NCBI RefSeq assembly: GCF_932274485.2
Contig: NC_065882.2
Coordinates: forward strand, 76,720,767 to 76,784,766
Reading direction: 5' to 3'
Source of the DNA: Patella vulgata
Lineage: Eukaryota; Mollusca; Gastropoda; Patellidae
Length of the DNA: 64,000 bases
Positions 1 to 10,517 of this stretch are shown in pieces; the stretch's first letter is position 1; the number at the start of each line of letters is the position of its first letter. Both the position numbers and the translations under genes were made by a program. Below the pieces are notes generated by a model. That model was not told the DNA's origin. It was given only the letters and a program-made list of their open reading frames with translations, and made no database searches.

Positions 1-183
1 TAAAGGGCTATATTTTAGTTCAAATAAGGTGAACAATTTTGCGTAATGTCTTAACTTAAGTCTGAGATACCCATAATAGATTTTAATGATAATTTCATCA
101 CCTGAAAGCTAGCATCTCTTACTGTTGTTCTGTTTTTACATTTAGATATAAGATCACTGTTACTTTTCGTCCAATCTAGAAGC
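1..183. other. No recognisable feature
   Basis: AT-rich unique-looking sequence with no convincing exon, RNA gene or repeat. It precedes the transposon-like element that starts near 184. Confidence 0.5.
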
Positions 184-576
184 CAGGGGCGGATCCAGGA
201 ATTTTTGCAGGAGGGGGTTTGCCAGGTTCCTGAGACATTGTATCCCCCCCCCCCCCCGCATGGTCTCTATCGTCATTTTGGCGTATATACATACACATTG
301 AGTTTTTTAAACAGAGAAATTCAACACCTCATTTGACGTCAATTTTTATTATGAATTAATACAATGACCTTGTGATTCAATTTCATGGATGCAACGCATT
401 AATTGTGATATCACATAATGTCTATATCATTATCTCGTGCTTTGAATGCCCATCCTGTACCACATCTGATGATAAAGGATAAAGCACACGGCCGAGAAAC
501 TTTTCTCATAAAAAGTTTTGATTTACAAAAGATTTTATGTTGCTGTACACCCCCCCCCCCCCTCTGGATCCGCCGC
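184..576. mobile_element. Small TIR element with GGCGGATCCAG ends and poly-C/poly-G tracts
   Basis: The left end reads GGGGCGGATCCAGG and the right end is its inverse, CTGGATCCGCCGC, with a poly-G-rich stretch inside one end and long C runs (245-258, 550-562) beside the other. This is the arrangement of a small non-autonomous DNA transposon. A related end in inverse orientation lies at about 3705-3750 and a weaker one near 25172. No coding capacity. Family assignment is open; target-site duplication not resolved. Confidence 0.5.
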
Positions 577-580
577 TTCG

Positions 581-860
581 GGGGGTTGGATGGCCAAATG
601 GTTAGCATGTGCGCGCTGTATCATAAGATCTGTCGTTGAATCAAGTGGCGTGGTTTCAATTCCCCGATTGTACGTGACAAGGAGTAGGGTCGCCTGTCCA
701 ACCTCATGGATTTTCTCCGGGTCCTTCGGTTTCCTGCCACTGCTAAAGACCCCTACGCGCAAACAAATTATTGAAATAAAATTGAACCATATGTTAGTCC
801 CGAAATGACCTAGTTTGTGTCGAGTGGATGTTGAACCTCTCTCTCTCTCTCTCTCTCTCT
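581..860 (+). mobile_element. SINE-B copy, near full length
   Basis: Full SINE-B layout. The tRNA-like head has an A-box-like TGGCCAAATGGTTAG near 590 and a B-box-like GGTTTCAATTCCCC near 650. A central V-domain-like part spans about 690-750 (TTTTCTCCGGGTCC, then GGTTTCCTGCCACTGC). The body ends with GACCTAGTTTGTGTCGAGTGG and a CT-repeat tail. It abuts the right end of the preceding TIR element. Confidence 0.85.
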
Positions 861-1523
861 AGACATACACACCCCTAAAAAGTTCGAACCTTTTTAGCAC
901 TTATGGGGAAATCTCGGGGTAAATAAACCCCACAAGTTTGTGTAAATAACCAAAAACTGTTATCTTTATAATTTTTTTTTAAAGTACATATAAATTAAAA
1001 TATGACTTATCAGGTCTTAGAAGTGCTAGATAACCTTTAAAGCGACAGGAGAGTTGGGTCCCCGAATAGTTAACGCGTGTGTTTTGCAATAAAATTGCAC
1101 CATTTGTTCATCCTGAAATGACCTAACTTGTGTCGGGTAAACGTTAAAGGGACCATCCCGATTTTATTCGAGTCTCAGAAATAAAAGCGCCAAAATATAG
1201 GGGACTGGTGTATTTACCGTGTCTCAAAATTTCAGCTCAAAATATTGAGTTGTTTAGACATGAACGTCAAAACCGCTTATCCGGACACATAACACTTTTC
1301 AGATTTCGGGTCAATTTTTTCGTTGGGTGACCTGATAATCTATTGTCGTTCCTTTAGGGGTCCATACAGTGCATGACCCACGTACTGTACATGATAACGA
1401 GATGTAAATTTCACCTACACGTTATTTTCATAATATAATAGTCTGGTTTTATCCAGACATCGGTCTCCATTTCCAGATGAAGAATGACGGGTTCAAGTTG
1501 TTTGAGAACGTATCACGCAATAT
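861..1523. other. Mostly unassigned; SINE-B tail fragment near 1090-1145
   Basis: A diverged piece of SINE-B 3' body (TGAAATGACCTAACTTGTGTCGGGTAAACGTTAAA) lies at about 1090-1145. The rest shows no exon or named repeat. Confidence 0.45.
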
Positions 1524-1968
1524 TCTTACTTTTAACTGCATGTAAAGACTAAGTGGTTGGCTTTTAGCAATATTCCTACTTGAACTCATGTAAAAACTGA
1601 ACGCTTGCTACTTTAACTCGTTTAAAGACTGGACGCTTGCTATTGTAACTCATGTAAAGACTTGATGTTTGCTACTTTAACTCATGTAAAGACTGGACGT
1701 CTGCTGCGTTAATTCATGTAAAGACTGGACACCTGCTACTTTAACTCGTGTAAAGACTGGATGCTTGCTACTTTAACTCGTGTAAAGACTGGACGTCTGC
1801 TACTTTAACTCGTGTAAAGACTGAACGCCTGCTACTTTAACTCATACAAAGACTAGACGCTTCCTACTTTAACTCAAGTAAAGACTGGACAGTTGTTACT
1901 TTAACTCAGTAAAGACTGGACACTTGTTACTTTAACTCATTTTAAGACTGGACGCTTGCTACTTGAAC
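1524..1968. repeat. Minisatellite, about 32-bp unit, roughly 13 copies
   Basis: Tandem units resembling CTACTTTAACTCGTGTAAAG followed by ACTGGACGCTTG, with substitutions and small length changes between units. The most regular part is 1600-1960. Edge units are degenerate. The period is not a multiple of three and no long ORF results. Confidence 0.85.
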
Positions 1969-2456
1969 TCCATATTGACTGTATGTGTGTTTTCTTTTTT
2001 CATTAATTAATAACAATATTATTACTTGAAAATAACAGTACATAATAAAAGGCCCTGAGCTGAAACCATATCATAATCAAAAGATAAATTGTTTTCATAT
2101 AGTTTGTTTATCACTGATTTACTGGCGTAGCCATGGGTATTAAAGCTGCTCCATAATAATTATTATAATCTAGTTCATCTGGTCTTTATTAGTTCTACCC
2201 TGTGTATTATATTATATCTGGTATAGGGTAAACAACACCGTTATATTAAATTAATCATCACCTAATCCACCTGCATACTTTTTGATATGATCTTGTGTTT
2301 AAAATTACACCTGCTTCTAATTTGTGCAATTGCTTTATAAAGTTTTCATCTCTTGCTGTGGGCTATTATTTGGTCGGTATGTTTATTTGGCTGGGAGTTA
2401 TTATGTATAGAACAAATAGCATAGATTGAGGAACTCGGATTTATTGTGGATTTATG
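1969..2456. other. No recognisable feature
   Basis: AT-rich non-coding sequence. No exon, RNA gene or clear repeat was found. Confidence 0.4.
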
Positions 2457-2660
2457 AAGTGTGTTATGAGGAAAATTCTGTCCGGGCAGCAATTGAATTC
2501 CAGTTGTCAGGATTTCTTTTATGTGCACGCCAACGTGTATGCGGAACCTCGGTTCTTCGTCCTATCCGAAAAACTAGACGCTGTTTCTTGCCAGGCCCTC
2601 CGCCCTGCACCACTGAAAAGGGGGTACCATGCTGGAAAATCCCGATGATTCCAAGACAAG
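2457..2660 (-). mobile_element. SINE-A fragment
   Basis: Reverse-strand SINE-A body: TGTTATGAGG, then GTGCACGCCAACGTGTATGC, CGGTTCTTCGTCC and GCCAGGCCCTCCGCCCTGCA. The conserved tail and the tRNA-like head are missing, so both ends are lost. Confidence 0.75.
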
Positions 2661-3300
2661 GTTGGAAGAAAGTATGCACTGTGCATTTCGTGCTGCATCA
2701 AATAAGGTCGTTTCCCATCGTATGCGGCATTTGGGTACAATGTCAATCTGTTTCGCTTTTTTTTATTTTGCTTAGAAATATTGAGTTTTGACGCAAGAGA
2801 CAAACCTAGTAAAGTTTTTTCAAATGTTTTTAATCAAAATACAACTTAGTCATATTTTTTAGTGTGTATACTTTCTTTTGGACATTAGTATATAAATATA
2901 TTCGTTAATATACGACCAATTGGACTTTGGCTGTGTCAACATTGTGCATATTATTCATAATTCAAATCATATTTATGCTTAATAGATTCACACCCATCAT
3001 CATATTATTCATATATTCACCACAGCATACATGTAAATGTTATTGAAAGTTTTAAATCTTTATCAAACCATTGTACCTCATCAGCAAGTCTTTGATGTTA
3101 TTGTATAACCATTGTTACATTATGTTACTGGAGAAGTTGACATGCTGGTGAATACTAATGGCGTTATATATGTGATATCCCGTCTTTATCAATCCAAATT
3201 AGGATTCCATTTCTCTCTGATCATCGATTTGCAAAAAAGAATATCTTTGTGTGGGGCAGACAGTATGTTGGTGCACAGTTTATACACTGTACTTAAAGAC
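2661..3300. other. No recognisable feature
   Basis: Low-GC sequence with no supported gene. Open frames here lack any recognisable domain. Confidence 0.4.
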
Positions 3301-3500
3301 CCTGGGAACTCACAGTGACTCAATAACCAGAAAGTCCCGGGTTTGTTCCATTGGTTGGCCGAGAACGTTATGGGTTTGTCCCCTTTGTTGGCCAAGAACG
3401 TTCTGGGTTTGTTTCCTTGGTTGGCCGAGAACGTTCAGCCTGGATTCCCCTTGTCGCTCGGGCGGGACGAAAACACTAGACAATTGGAATTATATAAAGA
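3301..3500 (+). mobile_element. Diverged SINE-A with internal triplication
   Basis: A phrase related to the SINE-A post-B-box region (GGGTTTGTTCCATTGGTTGG then CCGAGAACGTT) is repeated three times at about 3337-3435 with a period near 39 bp. It is followed by later SINE-A pieces (GGCGGGACGAAAAC, GACAATTGGAATTATATAA). This looks like an old SINE-A whose B-box flank expanded in tandem. Confidence 0.55.
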
Positions 3501-3925
3501 ATAGACATAAAGTCAATTATTCGGACAAAATGTCCTCCCTTAGAACAATGCATGGCGTACGTCCATCATAATGGTATTGAAAATCCATTTAATTCCATTT
3601 ACATCACTATACCAGTCTATTTCCAAACGTTATGTGTGTCACCCAATCAGATTTATGACAGAAGTAAACATAATAAAACTATCATGTATAATTGCAACAC
3701 TAAAGGTTTACCCCTCCTGCAAATATTCCTGGATCTGCCCCTGGGTATCTCGTTCTTATTATTACATTGCTTTTTAAGGTTGACAGTTTTCAGTCGTGTG
3801 GAACTCGGCCTTCGCACCAGGAGATATATTAAATATTTGTAGTACCAGCGTGCTTTGTCTGGTAGATTTTTTTAGTATTGTGTATTTGGCAAAGTCTAGC
3901 CATTCTGCATTGCACAATTTGAATA
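3501..3925. other. Mostly unassigned; one transposon end near 3705-3750
   Basis: The inverse of the GGATCCAGGAATTTTTGCAGG end seen at 184 appears at about 3705-3750. Otherwise nothing is recognised. Confidence 0.4.
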
Positions 3926-4098
3926 CAGGTCATTTCGGGACTAACATATGGTTGCGTGTAGGGGTCTTTAGCAGTGGGAGGAAACCGGAGGACCTGGAGA
4001 AAACCTACGGGGTTGGACAGGAATCGAAACCACACCAGTTGACTCAATGACAGACTTTATGATACAGCGCTAACCATTCAGCCATCTCCCCCCCCCCC
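3926..4098 (-). mobile_element. SINE-B copy with internal deletions
   Basis: Reverse strand: AGGTCATTTCGGGACTAACA, GTAGGGGTCTTTAGCAGTGG, GAGGAAACCGGAGGACC, then head sequence GTTGACTCAATGACAGAC and CTAACCATTCAGCCATC. It lacks the terminal CT tail and has short gaps relative to 45850-46130. It ends in a C run. Confidence 0.8.
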
Positions 4099-4175
4099 AC
4101 TGCCGCCAGGTGCTAATAGTAGCTTACTGGTTATGGTTGTAACTCTCTGGGCCGAAATCCTTTATATTCTTTCAA

Positions 4176-4275
4176 CGAAATGGCCATAGTCACACACTAG
4201 GTACAGGCCGAAATGGCCATAGTCACACTAGGTACAGGCCGAAATGGCCATAGTCACACTAGGCACAGGCCGAAA
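4176..4275. repeat. Short tandem repeat, 31-bp unit, about 3 copies
   Basis: Units of GGCCGAAATGGCCATAGTCA followed by CACTAGGTACA, nearly identical, with partial units at both edges. Confidence 0.85.
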
Positions 4276-4694
4276 TATCTTTAAATGTATATCTATTTAG
4301 GTCAGTGCAGGAGAGGTGTATAGTATACTTTTTGGAAAGTAGTAACAAACTTTCCGAGAAAGTCTAGACTAGGATCTTTCTAGACTAATGGAAAACAGGG
4401 CAATACAAAAAAAAACAGATCTAAAATTAAAGACTAAGAAATACTAAATATATCAATTGTGCATTGATGACGACAAAGAAACCTTTGAAATACCCAATTA
4501 AAGTTTTATTTGTAATTAAATATTATACTCGAGGCAAATTTCGATTTTAGAGTGTAGCCTCCAGTCAAAAAATCTTTATTAAGATATCAAACCTACTGCT
4601 ATGTACTTACAGCCTTTAAGATGAATGAGTTCATATCGGAGTTAAAAGCGATCCATGGGCGCCATAACTCACTTACTCCACCATTATTCCTAAC
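4276..4694. other. No recognisable feature
   Basis: Non-coding AT-rich sequence between a tandem repeat and a TTAA-flanked element. Confidence 0.4.
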
Positions 4695-5093
4695 TTAAAG
4701 ATACACTATAGGAGATTAGATAAAGAGCTGCCAGTTCTCAATATAATAGTTAAAAACTAGATAATGTAAAGAGAATTTGCTGAAAATTTCAGTCAAATTG
4801 ATTCAATATGAACCGAATTACAAGCGATTGAATATTGAGGCTAGTCTCGATCATCATTACTAAATTCGGTAGGATAAAAAAAAACATAGTCTCGATTATC
4901 CATTTTATGATTGAATTATGAATGGAAGTCGAACAGCAAATCGGAACGTAATCCAATAAACATCGCAGGCTAGCGATGCCATCGAGAGTTGATTATGGTC
5001 TGGATAATGTCTAATTAATAATTTAGATAACATTTCAGGCCTAATGAAAGACCTGCAATAGACAGGTTTAGCTCTTGCATAATGTATGTTTAA
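4695..5093. mobile_element. TTAA-flanked MITE, family P1
   Basis: Starts TTAAAGATACACTATAGG and ends CATAATGTATGTTTAA, so the outer 16 bp are near-inverse copies with TTAA at each border. Internal landmarks shared with other P1 copies are TAGATAAAGAGCTG, TTTCAGTCAAATTGATTCA, GATTATGGTCTGGATAA and AGACCTGCAATAGACAG. TTAA borders suggest mobilisation by a piggyBac-type transposase; that is inference. No coding capacity. Confidence 0.8.
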
Positions 5094-5519
5094 ATTGAAT
5101 TTATTAATAGACGTTTATATCCTAATGTGAATTTTAAATCACCTCGTTCCTCAATTGTGTGTGAATTGGTAAACAGTCATTTTAAAAATTTAAACAGTGT
5201 TCCCATTGGTCATACAAAAGACACCGATTCTTGTAATATTTTTGATTGTGCAAATATCACGAAAAGTTTGAATTCGCCAACTCGACAATAGAGCAGAAAA
5301 CCATTAGAATATTTCTATTGAAAAGGAAAATCTAAATCGTTCTGTGCATACAATAAAGTGAAACTTATGAATAAAATGTCGATCACTTAACATTTTTTTA
5401 GATGAACGTGCCAGAAAACACCCATTCACCGGTTTTTTTTGTGCTGTAATTGAATTTAGCGACAACAGAACTATTTAATTGACATATTGAAAGCCATATC
5501 TTTACCTGTATTCAACCGA
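5094..5519. other. No recognisable feature
   Basis: AT-rich non-coding sequence without a supported exon or repeat. Confidence 0.4.
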
Positions 5520-5731
5520 AATGAAATGAAATGGGGTTTAACGTCCTACTGTTCTGCTCCTATACTGGACTAATGAAGACTGGCATACGCCATACAGTGT
5601 GCTATGAGGGAAATTTGGCCCGGGCAGCGGCACTATCGCCTACTCGTATATCGAATTCCAACTGCCAAGGGATCTTTTACGTGCATTCCAATGGATACAC
5701 GGGACCTCGGTTTTTCGTCTCATCCGAAAAA
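5520..5731 (-). mobile_element. SINE-A, head-truncated
   Basis: Reverse copy beginning with the tail ATGAAATGAAATGGGGTTTA and reading through CATACGCCATACAGTGTGC and ATATCGAATTCCAACTGCCA to TTTTTCGTCTCATCCGAAAA, where it stops. The tRNA-like head is absent, as expected for 5' truncation during reverse transcription. Confidence 0.9.
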
Positions 5732-6175
5732 TCCATTTTGAACATTTTGTTGGTCAATTTTGTTTTTTTCGGCTTATTTCGCTTCAGAAACCACTTTGCG
5801 TTTAAAATCTTTCTTCGTTGTCCCACTCCTATTATTATGAGGTGAAGGTCACAGAATGGTTATTCGGTGTCCCCAAAACTGTTTGTGTAGAATATGAAAT
5901 CCGTGTGCAAAATTCTCCATTTAGCTATACGCAGTCACAGGTAAGGTGTATATGGCGGGTGTGCTTTTTCGTATTGCTACACCTATTATCAAAATTCATG
6001 ATGGAAAGCTATTTTGGGGTGATTTCAAAATTTGACCACCAAATTTTCCTAACGACTAAATCAAATTCTAACATTTGTTGCTATAGTGTGTAGTACAGAT
6101 ATTGTGGTATATAGCCAAAAAAAAGTTTCACAGTAGTATAAGAAATTGCAAACATCTTCTTCAGTGATATTGTAA
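5732..6175. other. No recognisable feature
   Basis: Non-coding sequence. The 91-residue open frame at 5818-6093 shows no domain and no exon signals that persuade. Confidence 0.4.
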
Positions 6176-6480
6176 TGGCCGCGGTAGTCTTGCGGTAAGG
6201 ACAGTGGACTCTCGGGATTGTTCATGCCCAGTTCCGCACTTTCAGAAATTGCTCCTTAGGGGCTAACAAGTAAAGTATTGCTTGTTAATGGTGCGAAAAC
6301 TGAAGCCCCCCATGTTGACATTGGCGTGAAAGAACCCTAGACAGTTCGGACCAACTGTCTGAAGGTCGCGTGTTCAATCCCTACATTGGCCTAGAAAGTT
6401 CATCTTGATTTTCCGACGTCATTAGCCCAGTCGGAGCAGAACAGTAGGACGTTAAACTCCATTTCATTTCATTCTCATTT
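6176..6480 (+). mobile_element. Variant SINE with SINE-A 3' end
   Basis: The first part (GGCCGCGGTAGTCTTGCGGT onward) differs from the usual SINE-A head but resembles a tRNA A-box. Later comes GGTCGCGTGTTCAATCCCTA (B-box-like), TTGGCCTAGAAAGTTCATC, and then a jump to the end TTAGCCCAGTCGGAGCAG, AGGACGTTAAACTCC and ATTTC repeats. It could be a chimeric SINE or a SINE-A invaded by another repeat. Confidence 0.6.
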
Positions 6481-6961
6481 CCTTCAATGACGTGGTCGTG
6501 AGTGAAGTGATACATTAGCTATCTTCAGTAGTAAGCGCGTGAATATATAATATACATATTTGATTCACATACGTGATAAAAACGGCCGAGAGGTTTTATA
6601 GGATGTTAAACTCCATTTCATTTCCTTCAATGACGTTGACGTGAGTGACGTAATACATCAACTATCATCAGTAGTAAGCACGTGAATATATCCTATACAT
6701 ATTTGATGCACATCTTCTATATATACTAATATTTGTGACTGTCGTTTGTCTGTCAGTGTGTCTGTGTGTCTGTCTGTTCGGGGTTGGCGGCTACACTAGG
6801 TCTGCCCTGAGTCTGAAATTTGGGGTATAGGGGTAGCTCGGACCGGGGAGTAACATAGGCCAGGTGGCGTTAGTCTACCACTTTCGGTTTCGGGGTTATG
6901 ATCCCCGAGCGAAGTCGGGCATTCTTCTAGTACGTGATAAAAACGGCTGAGAGGTTTTATA
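6455..6961. repeat. Tandem duplication, second copy split by a Helitron
   Basis: Unit 1 runs from the SINE tail to about 6600 and includes CAATGACGTGGTCGTGAGTG, TACATATTTGATTCACA and TACGTGATAAAAACGG. Unit 2 repeats this from about 6605, is interrupted after GATGCACA at 6712, and resumes with TACGTGATAAAAACGG at 6931. The units differ by a modest number of substitutions. Unit 1 therefore shows the uninterrupted state of the insertion site. Confidence 0.85.
6713..6930 (+). mobile_element. Short non-autonomous Helitron
   Basis: Begins TCTTCTATATATACTAATAT and ends CATTCTTCTAG (a CTRR terminus). Eleven bases before the end is a hairpin, CCCGA-GCGAAG-TCGGG (6904-6919). The insertion lies between A and T without target duplication, the known Helitron rule. 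The boundary is confirmed by the uninterrupted duplicate at about 6575-6600. Only 218 bp, with no Rep/helicase coding. The CTGTC-rich 5' part is typical of short Helitron derivatives. Confidence 0.88.
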
Positions 6962-6993
6962 GTAATGAATTTTGCATGGATGTAATAATGATA

Positions 6994-7363
6994 AAAATGA
7001 AATGGGGTTTAACGTCCTATACTGTTCTGTTCCAGACTGGGCTAATGGAGACGGGCATACGCCATACAGTGTGCTATGAGGGAAATTTTGCTCGGACAGC
7101 GGCACTACGGCCTACTCTTATATCGAATTCCAACTGTCAAGGGATCTTTAACGTGCACGCCAATGTGTACACGGGACCTCGGTTTTTTCGTCCCATCCGA
7201 ACTACTAGACAGCTGTCCTTGCCAGGCCCTCCGTTCTGCATCACTGCCAAGGGGGAACCACGCCAGGAAATCTGGATAAACTTTTTCGGCCAATGCAGGG
7301 ATCGAACAACCGACCTCCAGGCTAGCGAGCCAGCGTCTTACCCACTTAGCCATTGTGATCCCC
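6994..7363 (-). mobile_element. SINE-A, full length
   Basis: Complete reverse copy from the tail (AATGGGGTTTAACGTCC) to the tRNA-like head (inverse of GGTGGCTAAGTGGG near 7340, inverse of the B box near 7300). It is flanked by an imperfect 11-bp target duplication, TAATAATGATA at 6983-6993 and TAATAAAGATA at 7364-7374. Confidence 0.9.
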
Positions 7364-7496
7364 TAATAAAGATAGAGATAAATTAAAATAATGGTAGAGA
7401 TTAATTAATCCGTTAACGGACATGGAGAATACTTGTTCTTTTTGCAATCTGATCATATTTCTTTTTTATAGTTGGAACCCTCCTTTTACTTGTATA

Positions 7497-8011
7497 TAAA
7501 GATACATTCCCGCGTACAAACTGAGTGATTTGATGATGTATTTGGACTAAAAACATATTCAAACTAATAAATTTATCATAATTTTGCTTCAAATCCGTCT
7601 CAAAACATTGTAATTGTCAGGGAATATCCCTGCTATAAAAAAATCGACCAAAAGAGGTCATGTTTGTGTCACCAAACTTGGCTGTCTCGGTACCTAGCAA
7701 CGGGTGTGAAGCCGGGGGAGAATTCAATGCATATACAAGACGATGTTGTCTTTTATCTCAGAAACTGTTGTACCATCAGGTTTATCAACATACACATCAA
7801 GCGCTCACTAACACTGGTAAATAGATAATCTTCGAGCAGACATCACTAATCGTCGGGTTGCCGGTTAAAGGAACCCTTACATTTTTTTTCTTATATGCAC
7901 TCCATGGGTGTTTTTCTAGTAAGATTGAATGTTTCTACATTCCATATATACCAAAATTGCCATACCTTTATTGGAGATAACCACCCACTTTTCTGGGAAT
8001 GTATCTTTAAC
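7497..8011. mobile_element. Candidate TIR element with AAAGATACATTCCC ends
   Basis: AAAGATACATTCCC at the left is matched by GGGAATGTATCTTT at the right, about 515 bp apart, with TTAA at the right border only. The terminal motif resembles family P1 (AAAGATACATTATG). The inside is non-coding. A single copy here, so the call rests on the 14-bp inverted ends. Confidence 0.5.
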
Positions 8012-8265
8012 TACGATGCCATCGAAAGTATGAAATAACGATACCCCCACGCCCTCCCTTTCATCTGGCTATAATACGCCCACGAGTTCAGCCCACCTCT
8101 CTTAGAATCTTATCGACATATATCTGAGAGATTGGGGTTTTTTTTTACTATGACGTATCTTGGCACTGTTATAATATGTATTTTGTTTGAAGGTATAACC
8201 GATTTTTAATTGTTTGTAATGAGTATTACAGGTATGTTATTGTTTTAGTGACAGGTGATTTCCGG

Positions 8266-8595
8266 TTAAAGGGGTATTATGGGATATTATATAAAGAGTT
8301 GACAGTTCTCACTGTAATAGTTAAAAATAGATAACGTAAATAGAATATGCTGAAAATTTCAGTCAAATTGTTCCACTCTGAACCCAGATATTATCATTAC
8401 TAAAGTAGATACAATAAAAAAAAAAAACCGAAGTTTTACGTTTATTTATTTTTCCAAAAATGTATTCCATGGCATCTAGAGTTGATTATGGTCTGGATAA
8501 GTTGATTAATGTCTAATTAATAAGTTAGATAAGGTTTCAGGTTTAAAGAAAGACCTGCAATTGGCAGATTTAGCTCTTGTATAATGTATGTTTAA
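8266..8595. mobile_element. TTAA-flanked MITE, family P1
   Basis: Left end TTAAAGGGGTATTATGGGAT, right end CTTGTATAATGTATGTTTAA. It shares internal GAGTTGACAGTTCTCACTG, TTTCAGTCAAATTG and GATTATGGTCTGGATAAG with the copy at 4695 but lacks part of the middle. Confidence 0.8.
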
Positions 8596-8701
8596 TCTTC
8601 CTTATTACAATTGTTTACGTTTTCTAAATCGTCTTGTTATTGGTTAAACATTCATGATATATCAGATTTATCGTTACTGGGTTACCTTTACTGTTCATAT
8701 G

Positions 8702-8965
8702 CTAGGTTCCCACAGTCGTGCGAGGTGTTACGATAGGATGAGTCAGTCTCTCTCTCTCTCTCTCTCTCTCTCAGTAATGCAGTTCCCACTGTCGTGCGAG
8801 GCGTTACGATAGGATTGTCCTCCCATTGAGTCCTCGATCTGCTACGTGCAGTTACGTTCAGATACTCGTTGATACGATTGCTACGACTGACCTCAAGATG
8901 TGATAAGACTTGATAGGATCACCACGATTTCAATAGTAGCACAAATCGTGATAGAAGGAACCTAG
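8702..8965. mobile_element. Small TIR element with CTAGGTTCC ends and internal duplication
   Basis: CTAGGTTCC at the left and GGAACCTAG at the right form a 9-bp perfect inverted pair. A 34-bp segment near the left end (GTTCCCACAGTCGTGCGAGG onward) is repeated at about 8781-8815 with two changes, the two copies separated by a CT microsatellite. A non-coding element; superfamily unknown. Confidence 0.55.
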
Positions 8966-9796
8966 AAATACGAATTATTTTACAATTAGTCTTACTAGTA
9001 ACCGAATTGTAAATCCCCATTCGGACGTTGAACCCCATTTCATTTCATTCCCAACTCGACGTTTCAAGTCGAAAACACCAACTATACATAGATTTGTAGT
9101 TATATGTATTCCTCTTCCATTTTGATATGTAAATTAAAATTTACGTTTAGCCTTTGTGTGTATGAAACGGAATTAAAACCACATACTTTATTAGTACACT
9201 ATTATTATTTCAATATGGCGGCCATTCAGGACAGATACGAAACTTCCTGCAATTAGCTGTTCTTGTGACAGACTTTTTAAGTTGAATTTTATAAGTTATT
9301 GTAGTGCCAAGTTAAGGTAGAATTTTGACTTCTTTGATTTACTTTATGCTCTCGTATTTTTAGAAGAAAAAACTCACATTTGAACAGTAAATCAGTCAGG
9401 TGTGTATTTGAGATAAGATAGCTCTACCGCGCAGTTACCATTATAATACATTTCTGGTAATCTTTAAGTGCAATTTTAAACGAAATAACAGTGGAACTAA
9501 GAATAAGAATTTCACAAACAAAATGAATCATCAATCATTGTTAAAGAGTTAACATGGTGAAAAGGGTTAATATTTAACATTGTGAAAGGTTGACACAAAG
9601 ATTGAAAACACTGCCAGATTTCCCCCATCTTTCACTCACTATTACTTATTGAAAACATCGAAAGAATATGGTTCGGTGAGTGCAAACGAGAAATGAAGAA
9701 GGAAACAACTGTTAAGTCTAGACTGATGAGCCACGTCCATGGAGTCTGTTCTGAACATGGGCGGTAATCTATGAAATAGAGAACGATGCTGAAGAG
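8966..9796. other. No recognisable feature
   Basis: AT-rich non-coding DNA. A short SINE-tail-like GGACGTTGAACCCCATTTCA is present at 9032-9055. Confidence 0.4.
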
Positions 9797-10014
9797 AGAC
9801 AGAGAGAGAGAGAGATGGGGTTTAACGTCCACTCGACACAAGCTAGTTTATTTCGCTTATGAGTCTTTAGCAGTGAGAGGAAACCGGAGGACCCAGAGAA
9901 AACCCACGAGAGAGAGAGAGAATTATTGAAACAAAATTGAACCATGTGTTAGTCCCGAAATGACCTAGTTTGTGTCGAGTGGACATTAAAACCCCATTTT
10001 TCTCTCGCTCTCTA
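9797..10014. mobile_element. Two truncated SINE-B copies, head to head
   Basis: A reverse copy (GATGGGGTTTAACGTCCACT to GGAAACCGGAGGACCC, about 9797-9909) is followed across a GA microsatellite by a forward copy (GAATTATTGAAACAAAATTG to CATTTTTCTCTCGC, about 9923-10014). Both lack the tRNA-like head. Confidence 0.8.
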
Positions 10015-10206
10015 TTCACAAGAAAACAGGATAAACTTCGGATATAATATATATATTATTATATAATATACATTGTCAAACAGGTGCGTGGCTACCAGGC
10101 TAGATCAGAAAGACAACTCCACGAGCAACCATCCCATTCTCTCTCCTGAATCCAATCTCAAAGTCCAGAAATTAAACTTACAAAACTGACCATGCTTATC
10201 CGTTAA

Positions 10207-10517
10207 AGTGAAATGAAATGAAATGTGGTTTAACGTCCTACTATCTGCTCCGATTGGGCTAATGAAGATGGGCATACGCCATGCAGTGTGCTATAAGGGA
10301 AATTTTGCCAGGGCAGCGGCACTAAGGCCTACTCTTATGTCAAATTCTAACTGCCAATGTGTACACGGGACTTCGTTTTTTCGCCCCAAGACTAGACAGC
10401 TTTAACCAGGCCCTCTGTCCTTTACCACTGACAAGGGGAAACCACACCGGATAATCCCGATGAACTTCTCTGCCGACACCGGGAGCGAGAGCCAGCGTCT
10501 TGCCCAGTTAGCCACAT
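10207..10517 (-). mobile_element. SINE-A, near full length
   Basis: Reverse copy from the tail (ATGAAATGTGGTTTAACG) to a head ending GTCTTGCCCAGTTAGCCAC. It has a gap in the GTGCACG region and scattered changes. Confidence 0.85.

Noticed and set aside
581-860. Possible functional tRNA genes at SINE heads
   Set aside because: A- and B-box-like words are present, but the cloverleaf stems do not pair and the sequence continues into SINE bodies.
6997-7363. 150-residue frame with [22 protein letters not shown], seen again in many places
   Set aside because: The same peptide comes from every reverse SINE-A copy. It is SINE sequence read by chance, with no start or stop conservation.
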